Part shown: piece after piece, positions 35,602 to 45,405 of the stretch
Numbering within the stretch: the first letter of the stretch is position 1
Layout: each line of letters starts with the position of its first letter
Assembly (NCBI GenBank): GCA_902519215.1
Contig: CABYIX010000010.1
Coordinates: 1-48,339 of the forward strand
Direction: 5' to 3'
Origin: an uncultured Candidatus Actinomarina sp.
GTDB taxonomy: Bacteria; Actinomycetota; Acidimicrobiia; Actinomarinales; Actinomarinaceae
DNA: 48,339 nt
Notes under the pieces: model-generated
Seen by the model: the letters and a program-made list of their open reading frames with translations, nothing else
The model's database searches: none
What the model was told of the DNA's origin: nothing
Position numbers and translations under genes: made by a program

Positions 35602-37059
35602 ATGTTTAAAATAATTTTGTTTATCAGTGGAGGTCTTTTACCTGTTCTTGGAATATCTTTATTGCCATCAATGATCCATGCATATTTAAATGAGGGAAAA
35701 GATTATGCCAACTCATTGCTATTTTTATTACTTTCATCATTGCTTATTTCATATTTAATTAGAAAATATATTAGTCCTTCTCGTCAACTGAATACTATTC
35801 AAGGATTTGGATCTGTAGGTCTGTCATGGATTCTTTTATCATTGTTTGGTACTCTTCCATACATTTTTTCAAATATTAATTTGAGCTTTATAGACATCTT
35901 ATTCGAGACAATTTCTGGTTTAACAACGACTGGCTCCTCAATAATTACTAATGTGGAATCAGTTGATAAATCTCTTTTAATTTGGAGATCCACAACTCAA
36001 TGGCTTGGTGGAATGGGTGTAATCGTTTTAACAATAACTGTATTGCCATTAATTGGCGCAGGAGGCATCAATCTATTTAAAGCTGAATCTCCTGGTCCTT
36101 CAGCAGATAGGCTTACTCCAAAGTTTAAGGATACAGCAAAATTATTATGGGTAGTCTATATTTCATTAACAGTTATTGAAACTGTACTGTTATATATATC
36201 CGGATTAACTTTATTTGATTCTTTTAATCACTCTTTGACAACACTGTCTACTGGTGGCTTCAGTACATTTAATTCATCTGTCAGTAACTTTTCTCAACAA
36301 AGTAAATTAATCATTAATGTATTTATGTATCTTGCAGGAATTTCATTTATATTATTATTAAGAACTTTTAAATCGCGTAGTTTGAAAGAATTCTACAAAA
36401 GTACGGAATTTAAGTTTTATACATCAATAGTACTTATGAGTTCCGGTTTATTTTTCGCAAAAACATATTCTATATCTACTGGAATTGGTGAATCAATAAA
36501 TGATGCCTTTTTTACATCTTTGACTCTAATTACAACTACTGGCTTTACAAATTTGAATTATGAAAATTGGAATATTAACTATAGAACATATATTTTAGGT
36601 CTTATGTTCTTAGGAGGTATGGCTGGCTCAACAGCTGGTGGTATAAAAACAATAAGAGTGATAGCTTTACTGAAATCAGTTAGAAATGAGATTAGAAAAA
36701 TATTTTATCCCAATGCCATATTTAAAATAAGAATGTCAAAATCTATTTTGCCAGAAAAGATGATTGAATCTGTTCAAACTTTTTTTATTCTTTATGTTGC
36801 TATTTTCGTATTAGGAACCTTTGCTCTAAGTATTTCTATTAATACGTTTAGTGATCCTATATCTTTTGAAGGGGTACTAAGTGCCGTAGCATCCGCAATG
36901 AATAATATAGGACCTGGTCTTTCTGAAGTTGGACCTATCAAAAACTACTACTTTCTTGACAGCTCCTCAAAAATTATTTTAAGTATTTTAATGGTTGTTG
37001 GTAGGTTAGAAATTTTTCCTATTGCAATACTTCTATATAGAAAGACTTGGAAATCTTAA
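35602..37059 (+). CDS. trkH: Trk potassium transporter membrane subunit TrkH
   Basis: A 485-residue channel-like protein with about ten membrane helices and four MPM pore repeats. Visible selectivity-filter-like segments are TISGLTTTGSS, SLTTLSTGGFST, TLITTTGFTN and SAMNNIGPGL. WLGGMGVIVL after the first pore loop and GGMAGSTAGGIKTIR are family signatures. It imports K+ under TrkA control. The gene is tightly linked to trkA, and its last 4 bases overlap the convergent nadD stop. The pair interrupts the usual nadD-rsfS neighbourhood. Confidence 0.94.
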   Translation: MFKIILFISGGLLPVLGISLLPSMIHAYLNEGKDYANSLLFLLLSSLLISYLIRKYISPSRQLNTIQGFGSVGLSWILLSLFGTLPYIFSNINLSFIDILFETISGLTTTGSSIITNVESVDKSLLIWRSTTQWLGGMGVIVLTITVLPLIGAGGINLFKAESPGPSADRLTPKFKDTAKLLWVVYISLTVIETVLLYISGLTLFDSFNHSLTTLSTGGFSTFNSSVSNFSQQSKLIINVFMYLAGISFILLLRTFKSRSLKEFYKSTEFKFYTSIVLMSSGLFFAKTYSISTGIGESINDAFFTSLTLITTTGFTNLNYENWNINYRTYILGLMFLGGMAGSTAGGIKTIRVIALLKSVRNEIRKIFYPNAIFKIRMSKSILPEKMIESVQTFFILYVAIFVLGTFALSISINTFSDPISFEGVLSAVASAMNNIGPGLSEVGPIKNYYFLDSSSKIILSILMVVGRLEIFPIAILLYRKTWKS

Positions 37060-37619
37060 TATACTGACTCTTCTTGGATAAATTGAATAACATTTTCAGG
37101 TAAGTGTGCAGTAAGACTTCTATTATTTGTAATGAAACTTCTGATTTGTGTGGAACTCATGTCTAACTCTTCTCCAGAAATTATTTTGTAGTCGAAAGGG
37201 AAATATTCTTCAATTTGTGTGATATTAATGTCAGGTCTTGGAGCAATCAAAAATTGTACAAAATTATCTAAAATTTCATAATTATGCCAAGATTTAATTC
37301 CCAATGCAGCATCAGCACCTAATATAAAAAATGAACAATCTTTATCTAAACTAAGTTTTTCTAAGGTATTTGCGGTATAAGTAGGTTCATCTTGGTTATT
37401 CTCAATATTACTAATTTCAAACCTACTTTCATTTTCTATTAATAAAGAGGTCATTGCATATCTTTTTTTATAAGAGACTGAGCTATCTTTTTGCCAAGAA
37501 AAACCAGTAGGAATAAAGAGAACTTTATCAAGATTGAACTGATTTAAAGATCTGTAGGCTATTTCTTTATGTGCAAAATGTGGGGGGTCAAATGTTCCAC
37601 CAAGTATTCCTACCTTCAT
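37056..37619 (-). CDS. nadD: Nicotinate-nucleotide adenylyltransferase
   Basis: A 187-residue enzyme that makes deamido-NAD from nicotinate mononucleotide and ATP. GGTFDPPHFAH at residues 7-17 is the nucleotidyltransferase (T/H)xGH-type site, with Ala in place of Gly. ILGADAALGIKSW and the C-terminal MSSTQIRSFI (the SSTxIR motif) complete the family pattern. The start shares one base with the VWA gene stop. Its placement between proA and rsfS is the actinobacterial order, here expanded by a VWA-MoxR pair and by trkAH. Confidence 0.94.
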   Translation of the reverse strand: MKVGILGGTFDPPHFAHKEIAYRSLNQFNLDKVLFIPTGFSWQKDSSVSYKKRYAMTSLLIENESRFEISNIENNQDEPTYTANTLEKLSLDKDCSFFILGADAALGIKSWHNYEILDNFVQFLIAPRPDINITQIEEYFPFDYKIISGEELDMSSTQIRSFITNNRSLTAHLPENVIQFIQEESVY

Positions 37620-38968
37620 TATTTAATGACCTTTTTAAAATTTATATTCTCAATAAAATTTTTCAATTGGTTAAAATTTCTTACTTCACTATAGGATTCG
37701 CATACCTTTTGAAAATCCATAAACCTACTATCTCCTGTATTCCAGTACTGCTTTCGCTCTGGATTCATCCAATATATATTATCAAAAGATTTTGATAGTT
37801 TGCTTATAGTTTCTTCAGATATCGACCTATAGTTATTCCTTGCATCACCAATCACAAGTAATGAATTGGTTGAGGAATTTACAATTTTTTTATTTAGTAT
37901 CAGCTCATCAAAGGAACGTTGGTAATCAGAGTGGCCATCAGCTTTTACAAAACTATTCCAATTATTTAAGATACTCTTGATATTATTAATTTTCATTTTT
38001 TGTAAATCTTTTGTAATCTCAGTTAAACCATCTATAAATACAAAGGCTTTTACAGATCTAAATCTCTGAACTATTCCAAATAATAGAGTCAATCCAAACA
38101 ATGAATAAAGAGCCATTGATCCACTGATATCACATAGTAAAATCAACCTTGGTTTCTTTTTCACTCTTGGCTTAAAAACTGTTCTATACAATGAGCCACC
38201 ATTTTGTAAAGACTTTCTAATCGTTTTTCTTAGGTTTAATTTACCTTTAGATAAAGAGTTAGAGTGTTTTATAAATTTATTAGCTAACATCATGCCAAGG
38301 GTTTTAGTTTCTTTAAGTAATTTATTTCTTTCATCATTATTTGTATATAGAAAATCTGTTTCTTCAAGATTTTCTTTTTGGCTTAACTCATTTGGCATAT
38401 ATGATTCTTTAAATTGATTCCTCATTTCCTGAATTAATTCAAGCAATTTCATATCCAAGTTGTTAGTAAAGTTCTCTTTATTTTGACTATTAACAATCTG
38501 GTCAAGCTCGGTTTCAAATGAAATGTTAAAGAATGAAATTTCATTTTCATAACTCTGAGATTTCTTAATCTGGTTTAACCAATACATATTTGAAACTGGT
38601 CTACTGAAATCAATTTCACCAAAATTGTTAAGAATATCCTTTGGTATATTGTGAAATCTAGTATTTACATCGTCTGTAAAATTATCAAAATAATTTTTAT
38701 CTTTATATTCATCTAAATCAATAAACTCTGGTCTTTCCTGTTTTATAACATACCCAAAATACTGACTAATTAAATCTTTTAATTTATCTTTCTCATTCTT
38801 ATTGCTTGGAAGTAAATGATACATAATTTGTAATTCATCATTAACTGACTCAAGGTCTTGTATGTTTAAATAGTTTATTAAGTCACTAAATCTTTCAGAA
38901 GGAAATTGTAAATTATTTTGTTTACAGATAGCCGAAAAATTTATAACATCATCAGTTTGTAAATTCAT
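37619..38968 (-). CDS. VWA domain protein, CoxE-like
   Basis: A 449-residue soluble protein. The N-terminal 250 residues are helical, charged and of unknown fold. The C-terminal part is a von Willebrand A domain of the CoxE class, starting RLILLCDISGSMALYS, with the MIDAS DxSxS near residues 279-283 and further metal positions later. CoxE-type proteins partner with MoxR AAA+ ATPases to assemble metal cofactors or remodel complexes. Its MoxR partner overlaps it by 17 bases upstream. No CO dehydrogenase or other obvious client gene is in the window, so the target is unknown. Confidence 0.83.
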   Translation of the reverse strand: MNLQTDDVINFSAICKQNNLQFPSERFSDLINYLNIQDLESVNDELQIMYHLLPSNKNEKDKLKDLISQYFGYVIKQERPEFIDLDEYKDKNYFDNFTDDVNTRFHNIPKDILNNFGEIDFSRPVSNMYWLNQIKKSQSYENEISFFNISFETELDQIVNSQNKENFTNNLDMKLLELIQEMRNQFKESYMPNELSQKENLEETDFLYTNNDERNKLLKETKTLGMMLANKFIKHSNSLSKGKLNLRKTIRKSLQNGGSLYRTVFKPRVKKKPRLILLCDISGSMALYSLFGLTLLFGIVQRFRSVKAFVFIDGLTEITKDLQKMKINNIKSILNNWNSFVKADGHSDYQRSFDELILNKKIVNSSTNSLLVIGDARNNYRSISEETISKLSKSFDNIYWMNPERKQYWNTGDSRFMDFQKVCESYSEVRNFNQLKNFIENINFKKVIK

Positions 38969-39779
38969 TATCTTGTTTTATTTTTTCTGTATATGTTGCC
39001 TGATCTTCATTATCTTTAATTAGAATTCCGATATTTGAATCTAATTGATCGTAATTATTTTCATGATTATATTTCACCCATTCAACTGTTTCTATTAGAG
39101 ATGGTGGTTTATTTAAATTAAGTTTTCTAAGGAACGCACTAAAAAGTGAATACTTCTTGGCTTTATCTTCAGAAATTGAATTTACATTATTTAATATAAC
39201 TTTTGTCTCTATCTCAACAGATGGATAGTCTAAATAAAAATAAATGCATCTCCTTCTTAAAGCTTCAGATAATTCTCTTGTTGCATTTGATGTTAAAATT
39301 GTTAAATTATTCTTCTTGCCAACAATAGTTCCAAGTTCAGGAATAGTTACTTGATTTTCAGCTAAAACCTCTAAAAGCAAAGCTTCAAATTCTTCATCGG
39401 ATCTATCAATTTCATCAACTAAGAAAAGGCAATTGTCATTTTTTATTGACTGCAATATTGGTCTTTCTATCAGATAATCCTCTGTAAATAAATCTTTTTC
39501 ATTTTTTTCATTTTGTATTGATAAAAGTTGCTTCTTATAGTTCCATTCATAAATAGCTTTATCTTCATCTATGCCTTCATGGCATTGAAGCCTGATTAAT
39601 TCTTTTTGAAGTAATTTAGATAATGTTTTTGCTAAATATGTTTTTCCAGTTCCGGCAGGACCTTCTATTAATAGTGGCTTGTTTAGAATGATTGCAGCAT
39701 TGACTACATCTACAAGATCTTTCGTTGCAAAATAATTGTGTTTTTCAAATTCTTTAATATCAATTTTTGATTGATTCAT
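38952..39779 (-). CDS. MoxR family AAA+ ATPase
   Basis: A 275-residue AAA+ protein with Walker A GPAGTGKT at residues 40-47, Walker B LFLVDEID at 118-125, an LTSNATRELSEALRRRC sensor/arginine-finger region, and a small C-terminal lid. MoxR ATPases act with VWA proteins as chaperones that activate or load metal cofactors onto enzymes. It overlaps the VWA gene at its 3' end and the proA stop by 4 bases at its start, so the three genes are coupled. The CoxD type is likely, but the client enzyme cannot be inferred here. Confidence 0.9.
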   Translation of the reverse strand: MNQSKIDIKEFEKHNYFATKDLVDVVNAAIILNKPLLIEGPAGTGKTYLAKTLSKLLQKELIRLQCHEGIDEDKAIYEWNYKKQLLSIQNEKNEKDLFTEDYLIERPILQSIKNDNCLFLVDEIDRSDEEFEALLLEVLAENQVTIPELGTIVGKKNNLTILTSNATRELSEALRRRCIYFYLDYPSVEIETKVILNNVNSISEDKAKKYSLFSAFLRKLNLNKPPSLIETVEWVKYNHENNYDQLDSNIGILIKDNEDQATYTEKIKQDNEFTN

Positions 39780-41017
39780 TTTCTAATAGTTCCATTTCCC
39801 TTAACAACATATTTTTCTGATGTGAGAGCTTCAAGACCCATTGGGCCCCTTACATGCAATTTTTGTGTGCTAATTCCTATTTCAGCACCAAATCCAAACA
39901 TTTCTCCATCTGTAAATCTTGTCGAAGCATTTACAAAAAGTACAGATGAATCAATTGAACTTGTAAAAAGTTCAGCAGCTTCATCTGATTCAGTAAGTAT
40001 AGATTCAGTGTGACCTGAAGAAAATAGATTAATATGATTTATAGCCTCATTTAAATCATCTACGACTTTAATTGCCAATTTTAAATCATGAAATTCAGTT
40101 TCATAATGCAAATCAGTCGCTTCTTCAATATTCTCATGATTATTTACAATCTTCTTATCAAGAAACAGCTCTACATCTTCATCAAGTAATGATTGAATGA
40201 TTTCGTCACCCATTTCTTTATATATATCATTATGAATAATGAGGGTTTCTAAGGCATTACAGACTCCAGGTCTTTGCACTTTTGAATTAAGAACTATATT
40301 TATAATATCACTTCTTTTTGCATCAGAATGTATATAAAGATGAACATTTCCATCTCCATCAAGGATAAAAGGAACTTTAGCATTTTCAACTAAGGCATTA
40401 ATAAGACTTCTTCCACCTCTTGGCACAATAAGATCTATATAGTCAGTCATCTGCATAAACTTAAGTGTATCTTCACGATCTTTACTGTCTATTAGTTGAA
40501 CAATGTTTTCATCTAAATTATTTTTTTCAAGTGCATTTTGGAGTGTTTGTAATATTGCTTTATTTGAGTCTAAACAATAACTAGAACCGCGCAAAATAAC
40601 TGCATTACCAGATTTCAAACAAAGTCCAGAAACATCGCTAGTAACATTTGGCCTTGCCTCATAGATAACTCCAATAACACCAAATGGACTTCTTACTTTA
40701 CTAATAGATAAACCATCGTCTGACGTCCACTCTTTCGTAACCTCGCCCACTGGGTTAGGAAGAGGAATAATTTTCTGTAATCCATTAGACATTCCCAATA
40801 TTCGCTCTTCATTTAGAGTTAAGCGATCAATTAATGCAGGAGAAAGATTTAGTTCTTTTGAATTTTCTAAATCTAGTTTGTTAGAAGAGAGTATGCTGTC
40901 TTTGTTGTTTATCAACTCTTGGGACATGTCATGAAGAACTGTGTTCTTTTCTTCTGTGCTCAATCTTGCAATTACTTTAGATGCTTTTTGAGCATTAATT
41001 CCAATTTCATTAAACAT
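39776..41017 (-). CDS. proA: Gamma-glutamyl phosphate reductase
   Basis: A 413-residue aldehyde-dehydrogenase-fold enzyme for the second step of proline synthesis. It reduces glutamyl-5-phosphate with NADPH. RSPFGVIGVIYEARPNVT, KSGNAVILRGSS, VPRGGRSLI and the catalytic cysteine in QRPGVCNALET (about residue 251) are all present. Its ATG follows proB by 39 bases, and the 3' end overlaps the MoxR gene. The length is normal. Confidence 0.96.
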   Translation of the reverse strand: MFNEIGINAQKASKVIARLSTEEKNTVLHDMSQELINNKDSILSSNKLDLENSKELNLSPALIDRLTLNEERILGMSNGLQKIIPLPNPVGEVTKEWTSDDGLSISKVRSPFGVIGVIYEARPNVTSDVSGLCLKSGNAVILRGSSYCLDSNKAILQTLQNALEKNNLDENIVQLIDSKDREDTLKFMQMTDYIDLIVPRGGRSLINALVENAKVPFILDGDGNVHLYIHSDAKRSDIINIVLNSKVQRPGVCNALETLIIHNDIYKEMGDEIIQSLLDEDVELFLDKKIVNNHENIEEATDLHYETEFHDLKLAIKVVDDLNEAINHINLFSSGHTESILTESDEAAELFTSSIDSSVLFVNASTRFTDGEMFGFGAEIGISTQKLHVRGPMGLEALTSEKYVVKGNGTIRK

Positions 41018-41056
41018 ATGTAAAGGTTAATTAAGATTTCTTATTAGTAAAATTAT

Positions 41057-42103
41057 TTACAAAATAATTAAATCATCTTTATGAACTAAAACCCCATTTT
41101 TATTTTTATCATCTGAAGCTATTTTAGCTAAGCCCTTTGCGACTACATTTTCGACAAAAACTATTTCCAAACCGTCATTGATATTAAACTTTTTATCAAC
41201 ATCGATAACTCCAGAAGATAGTAGTGAAGCATCATTCTTCAAGGCAGAGTATGCTCCTTCATCGATAGTTACTCTTGAAATTGTTCGCATTCCATAAGCA
41301 ATCCACAATTTTTTTAATCTAATTTTATTTTCTGATTCTAAAATTAATGTTCCTACTTGTTCCCCATTTATAGCCTTTGTAATATTTTCTTCAGACCAAG
41401 AAATAATTTGAGTTGGAATACCGGAAAATCCTGCCATTTGAGCTGCCATTATTTTTGTTGAAAAACCTCCTTGGCCTTCACCGTGTTCAGATATGGGAAT
41501 AAGCTTAGTGAGTTGTGATGAATCGTACTGAATAAAATCTATTACTTTTGCTTCAGAATTTTTATCAGGATTAAAATTATACAAGCCTTCTTTATTAGTA
41601 ATAATCAAAAGCTTTGATGCGTTTACAATAATTGCCACTATAGCTGACAAACGATCATTATCACCAAATTTTAATTCCTCAGTAGCAACAATATCGTTTT
41701 CATTGATAACTGGAATTATATTTTGAGATAATAACTCATTTAAAGCTTGGGTGGTGTTAATGAATTGCTCTCTATCGTCAATCAGATTTTTTGTAATCAA
41801 GACTTGAGCAATCTTTAAGTTATATGTAGAAAATATTGTTTGATATTCATTAATTAACTTTATCTGTCCAACAGAGGATGCTACTTGTAATTTCTTCATT
41901 GAGGTCGGTCTAGATTGATAACCTAACTCATGTGCTCCTAAGCTTACAGCTCCAGAAGTAACAATTACGAAATTATGAGATTCTTGGAGGTCTTTAATTT
42001 TCTGGGCAAGAGAAATAACAATAGATTCCATGAGTTTTCCTTCTTTGATTAAGGAAGTCGTTCCTATTTTGATAACAACTGTTTTTTTATTTTTTGTATT
42101 CAA
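41057..42103 (-). CDS. proB: Glutamate 5-kinase
   Basis: A 348-residue enzyme for the first step of proline synthesis, phosphorylating glutamate with ATP. The amino-acid kinase domain carries VVIKIGTTSL, FVIVTSGAVSLG, PVINENDIV, FGDNDRLSAIVA and GQGGFSTKIMAA. A C-terminal PUA domain (about 265-348) is retained, as in most bacteria. It overlaps the obg stop by 17 bases. Feedback inhibition by proline is usual in the family. The AT-only 8-base inverted repeat at its 3' end (41051-41069) is not followed by a U-tract. Confidence 0.95.
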   Translation of the reverse strand: MNTKNKKTVVIKIGTTSLIKEGKLMESIVISLAQKIKDLQESHNFVIVTSGAVSLGAHELGYQSRPTSMKKLQVASSVGQIKLINEYQTIFSTYNLKIAQVLITKNLIDDREQFINTTQALNELLSQNIIPVINENDIVATEELKFGDNDRLSAIVAIIVNASKLLIITNKEGLYNFNPDKNSEAKVIDFIQYDSSQLTKLIPISEHGEGQGGFSTKIMAAQMAGFSGIPTQIISWSEENITKAINGEQVGTLILESENKIRLKKLWIAYGMRTISRVTIDEGAYSALKNDASLLSSGVIDVDKKFNINDGLEIVFVENVVAKGLAKIASDDKNKNGVLVHKDDLIIL

Positions 42104-43286
42104 ACTCTAGGTTTCCTAACACTACAGTATCACCATTTTGTATACCTTCGTCTTGAAGCTTTTGAGGAAGTATAGATTTTTCATACCTATAAAAAATTTC
42201 ATTATTAACTTCCTCACTACTTCCTGATAAGCCAATTATATATTCAACAAGTGAACCAGTACATATAAACTTATTTTCTTCATGAAAGATATTCGAATCG
42301 TCATCATTAATTGTTATTTTTTGAAAATCTTCATAAATTCTTTCAGACCCTTCATTGTATATTTCTTCAATGTTTTTAATAAGATTATCTAACCCTTTAC
42401 CTTCGAGTGCAGAAATATATTTATAATTTTCATCATCTTTCTTTATAGAATCAGATTTATTTACAACTTTTACAACTGGAATTTTGCAAAGACTTTTATC
42501 AAATTCCTCGATTTCATGAAATAACAAACTGATTTGCTCGTCAAGCGAATATTTTTCATTTATTGGATCTAACAAATAAACTATAATTTTTGTATTTCTT
42601 AAATGTTTGAGAACTTTTTTACCCATTCCCACACCTTCAGATGCGCCCTTGATTAATCCGGGTAAATCACAAATTGTTAATTTAAAGTTAGAGTTGTTCA
42701 AGATACCTAGATTTGGTGTAATCGTAGTAAATTCATAATCACCAATCTTTGCTTTAGAGTTCGTTAATTGGGATATAAGTGTACTCTTACCAGCATTAGG
42801 TAGACCAATTATTGCTAAATCAGAATAAATAGAGTAAACAAGTTTTATATCCAATTTTTGTCTTTTCTGACCTTGTTCACAAATTTGTGGATTAGGATTT
42901 CTTTTAGAAATTAGGTCAAAATTACCTCTTCCAGATCTTGAGCCATCAATGATGGTATATGTTGAGCCATATTCATGTAAATCTGCATGAAGGTTATTTC
43001 CAACAAGAACTTGTGTACCACTTGGTACTTCTATAACTAAATCTTCACCATTTTTTCCATTTTGATAATTTTTATAACCATCAGTCCCATTTTCTGCCTT
43101 AAGTGAACTATTGGAAATTATATGAGAAAGATCATGCAGATCAGAGATTACTTTTATTTTTACTGAGCCGCCTGTGCCTCCAGATCCACCATTTGGGGAT
43201 GACTTTGCTGAGGTATTTTTAAAACTTACCGATCCTGAACCGCCAGCTCCAGAAAGAACTGTTAGATTGATTTCATCAACGAACAT
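42087..43286 (-). CDS. obg: Obg GTPase (CgtA)
   Basis: A 399-residue ribosome-associated GTPase. The glycine-rich N-terminal Obg fold spans about 1-158. The G domain has G1 GLPNAGKST (161-169), DLPG and NKSD. A C-terminal OCT domain occupies about 330-399. Obg acts in 50S assembly and stringent-type control. OCT is present in Gram-positive Obg proteins and absent from many others, consistent with an actinobacterial source. It lies 4 bases downstream of rpmA, the classic L21-L27-Obg order. Confidence 0.96.
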   Translation of the reverse strand: MFVDEINLTVLSGAGGSGSVSFKNTSAKSSPNGGSGGTGGSVKIKVISDLHDLSHIISNSSLKAENGTDGYKNYQNGKNGEDLVIEVPSGTQVLVGNNLHADLHEYGSTYTIIDGSRSGRGNFDLISKRNPNPQICEQGQKRQKLDIKLVYSIYSDLAIIGLPNAGKSTLISQLTNSKAKIGDYEFTTITPNLGILNNSNFKLTICDLPGLIKGASEGVGMGKKVLKHLRNTKIIVYLLDPINEKYSLDEQISLLFHEIEEFDKSLCKIPVVKVVNKSDSIKKDDENYKYISALEGKGLDNLIKNIEEIYNEGSERIYEDFQKITINDDDSNIFHEENKFICTGSLVEYIIGLSGSSEEVNNEIFYRYEKSILPQKLQDEGIQNGDTVVLGNLEFEYKK

Positions 43287-43290
43287 GAGT

Positions 43291-43542
43291 TCATTGCGGA
43301 ATTACGTTAATTAATTTTCGGCCGTTCCTAGTTGAAAATTTAATAACACCATCAGCCTTTGCAAATAAAGTGTCATCTCCACCTTTAGAAACATTTTCAC
43401 CTGGGTGAATTTTAGTGCCTCTTTGTCTTACAACAATAGAGCCAGCAGTAATTTTTTCTCCATCATAAACTTTTGTTCCAAGTCGTTTGGACTCTGAATC
43501 TCTTCCGTTCCTTGTTGAACCACCCGCTTTAGTTTTTGACAT
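43291..43542 (-). CDS. rpmA: 50S ribosomal protein L27
   Basis: An 83-residue ribosomal protein with the family opening [20 protein letters not shown] and [15 protein letters not shown]. There is no long N-terminal extension that would need cleavage, unlike the Firmicute type. The N-terminal tail reaches the peptidyl-transferase centre. Its start shares one base with the rplU stop. Downstream is obg. Confidence 0.97.
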   Translation of the reverse strand: MSKTKAGGSTRNGRDSESKRLGTKVYDGEKITAGSIVVRQRGTKIHPGENVSKGGDDTLFAKADGVIKFSTRNGRKLINVIPQ

Positions 43543-43868
43543 TACTCCTCCTCACTACCTTCAAGACCTGCGATGTTTTTTATTTCAATAATCTTGTTAT
43601 CTTCTCTGTAGCCCATACGTCTTCTATTTCCTGTTTTGTTTTTATATTGAAAAATACGAATTTTTTTTGATTTAGTCTGATCTAGAAGCTCAATTTCAAC
43701 TTTAAAATTTTTAAGTTCCTTTTCTTCAGTGACTATCTGCCCTTTCCTTGGGCTAACTAAAAGTGGAGTTAGCGATGTTTCTGAAAAGCTATTAGCAACA
43801 AGTAATTTGTCTCCAATACTAACTCTCTCTTGTGAGGAACCAATTTTAATAACAGCATATTTACTCAT
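43542..43868 (-). CDS. rplU: 50S ribosomal protein L21
   Basis: A 108-residue protein starting [16 protein letters not shown], with the beta-barrel and terminal [15 protein letters not shown] typical of L21. It binds 23S rRNA. It lies between the RNase E/G gene (7 bases upstream) and rpmA. L21 autoregulatory leaders are known elsewhere, but there is no room for one here. Confidence 0.96.
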   Translation of the reverse strand: MSKYAVIKIGSSQERVSIGDKLLVANSFSETSLTPLLVSPRKGQIVTEEKELKNFKVEIELLDQTKSKKIRIFQYKNKTGNRRRMGYREDNKIIEIKNIAGLEGSEEE

Positions 43869-43875
43869 AACTCAA

Positions 43876-45342
43876 CTACTCTACTACAGCTTTCGACTCA
43901 AGCAAATCATCTTCTATCGATTTGTTTGAAAATATATCGTTAATAATTAATCCTCGACCATTACATTTTTCACATTCATCTGAGAAGCTTTCGATTAATC
44001 CTGCGGCTACGTTTTTTCTAGTCATTTCAACTAGGCCAAGCCTTGAGATATCAAATACTTGTGTCCTGGTCTTATCCTTTGCCAATTCCTGTTTGAATTT
44101 GTTTAATAAACTTTGCTGTTTTTTTGTTGACTCCATATCAATAAAATCAATAACTATTATTCCTCCAATATCCCTTAATCTAAGTTGTCTTGCAATTTCT
44201 TCAGCAGCCTCAATATTGTTTTCATAAACTGTCTCCTCAAGGCTGTTTTTACCAACAAATTTACCTGTATTAACATCTATAACAGTTAACGCTTCAGTAG
44301 GATCAATAATTAGGTGGCCACCTGATGGTAACCATACCTTTCTATCAAGGGCTTTTTTAACCTGATCTTCTATGTGATATCTTTCAAACAAATTTAACTC
44401 ATCTTGATAGTGATCAACTATTCCAACTATCTCTGGAGATGTTTGCTGGACATAATCTTTGATTTCTTCAAATTGAGATTTTTGATCAATCAATAACTTC
44501 TTAAAAGTAGTATTTAAGTGTTCTCTAATAACCTTTAAAAATACATCCGGTTCTTGATGTATCAATTTTGGTGCGTCTCCGCTTTTATAATTGCTTACAG
44601 TCTCCCATTCTCCAACAAGCTTATCAACATCTACCTTTAAAGATTCTTCACTAACGCCTTCTGCAGCAGTCCTTACAATTACACCAAAATTATTAGGCTT
44701 TATTTTTCTTATGATTCGATCTAATCTATCACGTTCATTATCTGACAAGCGTCTTGAGATACCTTTAGTTTTTGAATTAGGAATGAGTACAAGATATCTT
44801 CCTGGTAAGGAAATTTGACCTGTTAAACGAGCACCTTTCTCCCCCATAGCATCTTTAACAACCTGAACTAAAATTTCCTGATCAGGTTTCAATAAGTTCT
44901 CAATTTTAGAGGCTTTTGTTGAACCTTCAATGTCCGCAACATAAAGAACACCATTTTTTTCTTCTCCAAAAGAAACAAATGCAGCTTCCATTCCGGGTAA
45001 AACATTCTTAACTTTTCCTAAATAGATATTTCCTACTTTTGATTTTCCTGTATTTTCTGATGAATAGTACTGAACTAAAGTTGGACCTTCTAAAATAGCT
45101 ACTTTAGAAACTCCTTTTGATGAACTAATTAACATCTGCTTCTTTTCTACAGATGGTACAGGTAGAGGTGTTTCTCTAAACCAAGTAGGATTTTTTGGTC
45201 TCCTATTTTGATTTCTACGATTTGATACAGAAGTGGTACCAGACTTAATTATTACTTTTTGACCATTAAACCATTTAGTAGTGGTGTCATCTAAATTATT
45301 ACTTTTTCTGACTATTTTTGATTTCTTGAATAGACCAAACAT
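43876..45342 (-). CDS. rne: Ribonuclease E/G family endoribonuclease
   Basis: A 488-residue protein matching the catalytic core of RNase E/G. An S1 RNA-binding domain (IYLGKVKNVLPGMEAAFV) is followed by the DNase-I-like subdomain with the catalytic aspartates in VIDVNTGKFVG and IVIDFIDMES (near residues 355 and 397), and the zinc-link CEKCNGRG near 455. The long arginine-rich extensions of actinobacterial RNase E are largely missing. GGAGG at 45352-45348 sets the start at ATG 45342; the ATG at 45354 would put that site inside the gene. It processes rRNA and mRNA. Confidence 0.94.
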   Translation of the reverse strand: MFGLFKKSKIVRKSNNLDDTTTKWFNGQKVIIKSGTTSVSNRRNQNRRPKNPTWFRETPLPVPSVEKKQMLISSSKGVSKVAILEGPTLVQYYSSENTGKSKVGNIYLGKVKNVLPGMEAAFVSFGEEKNGVLYVADIEGSTKASKIENLLKPDQEILVQVVKDAMGEKGARLTGQISLPGRYLVLIPNSKTKGISRRLSDNERDRLDRIIRKIKPNNFGVIVRTAAEGVSEESLKVDVDKLVGEWETVSNYKSGDAPKLIHQEPDVFLKVIREHLNTTFKKLLIDQKSQFEEIKDYVQQTSPEIVGIVDHYQDELNLFERYHIEDQVKKALDRKVWLPSGGHLIIDPTEALTVIDVNTGKFVGKNSLEETVYENNIEAAEEIARQLRLRDIGGIIVIDFIDMESTKKQQSLLNKFKQELAKDKTRTQVFDISRLGLVEMTRKNVAAGLIESFSDECEKCNGRGLIINDIFSNKSIEDDLLESKAVVE

Positions 45343-45361
45343 TAAAACCTCCATGAAGACA

Positions 45362-45367
45362 ATTATA
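45362..45367 (-). promoter_or_regulatory. Possible -10 of the rne-rplU-rpmA-obg operon
   Basis: TATAAT on the minus strand lies 19 bases before the rne start, in a 63-base gap after rodA, and is followed by GGAGG. No -35 with normal spacing is clear. Cotranscription with mrdA-rodA cannot be excluded. Confidence 0.4.
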
Positions 45368-45405
45368 AAAACTTAACATACTCAAAGAGTAGTAGTGTTT
45401 TAAAC

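Noticed and set aside
41051-41069. AT-only 8-base inverted repeat with 3-base loop at the proB 3' end, as a terminator
   Set aside because: The stem has no G-C pairs and no U-tract follows on the minus strand; such repeats are expected by chance at this AT content.
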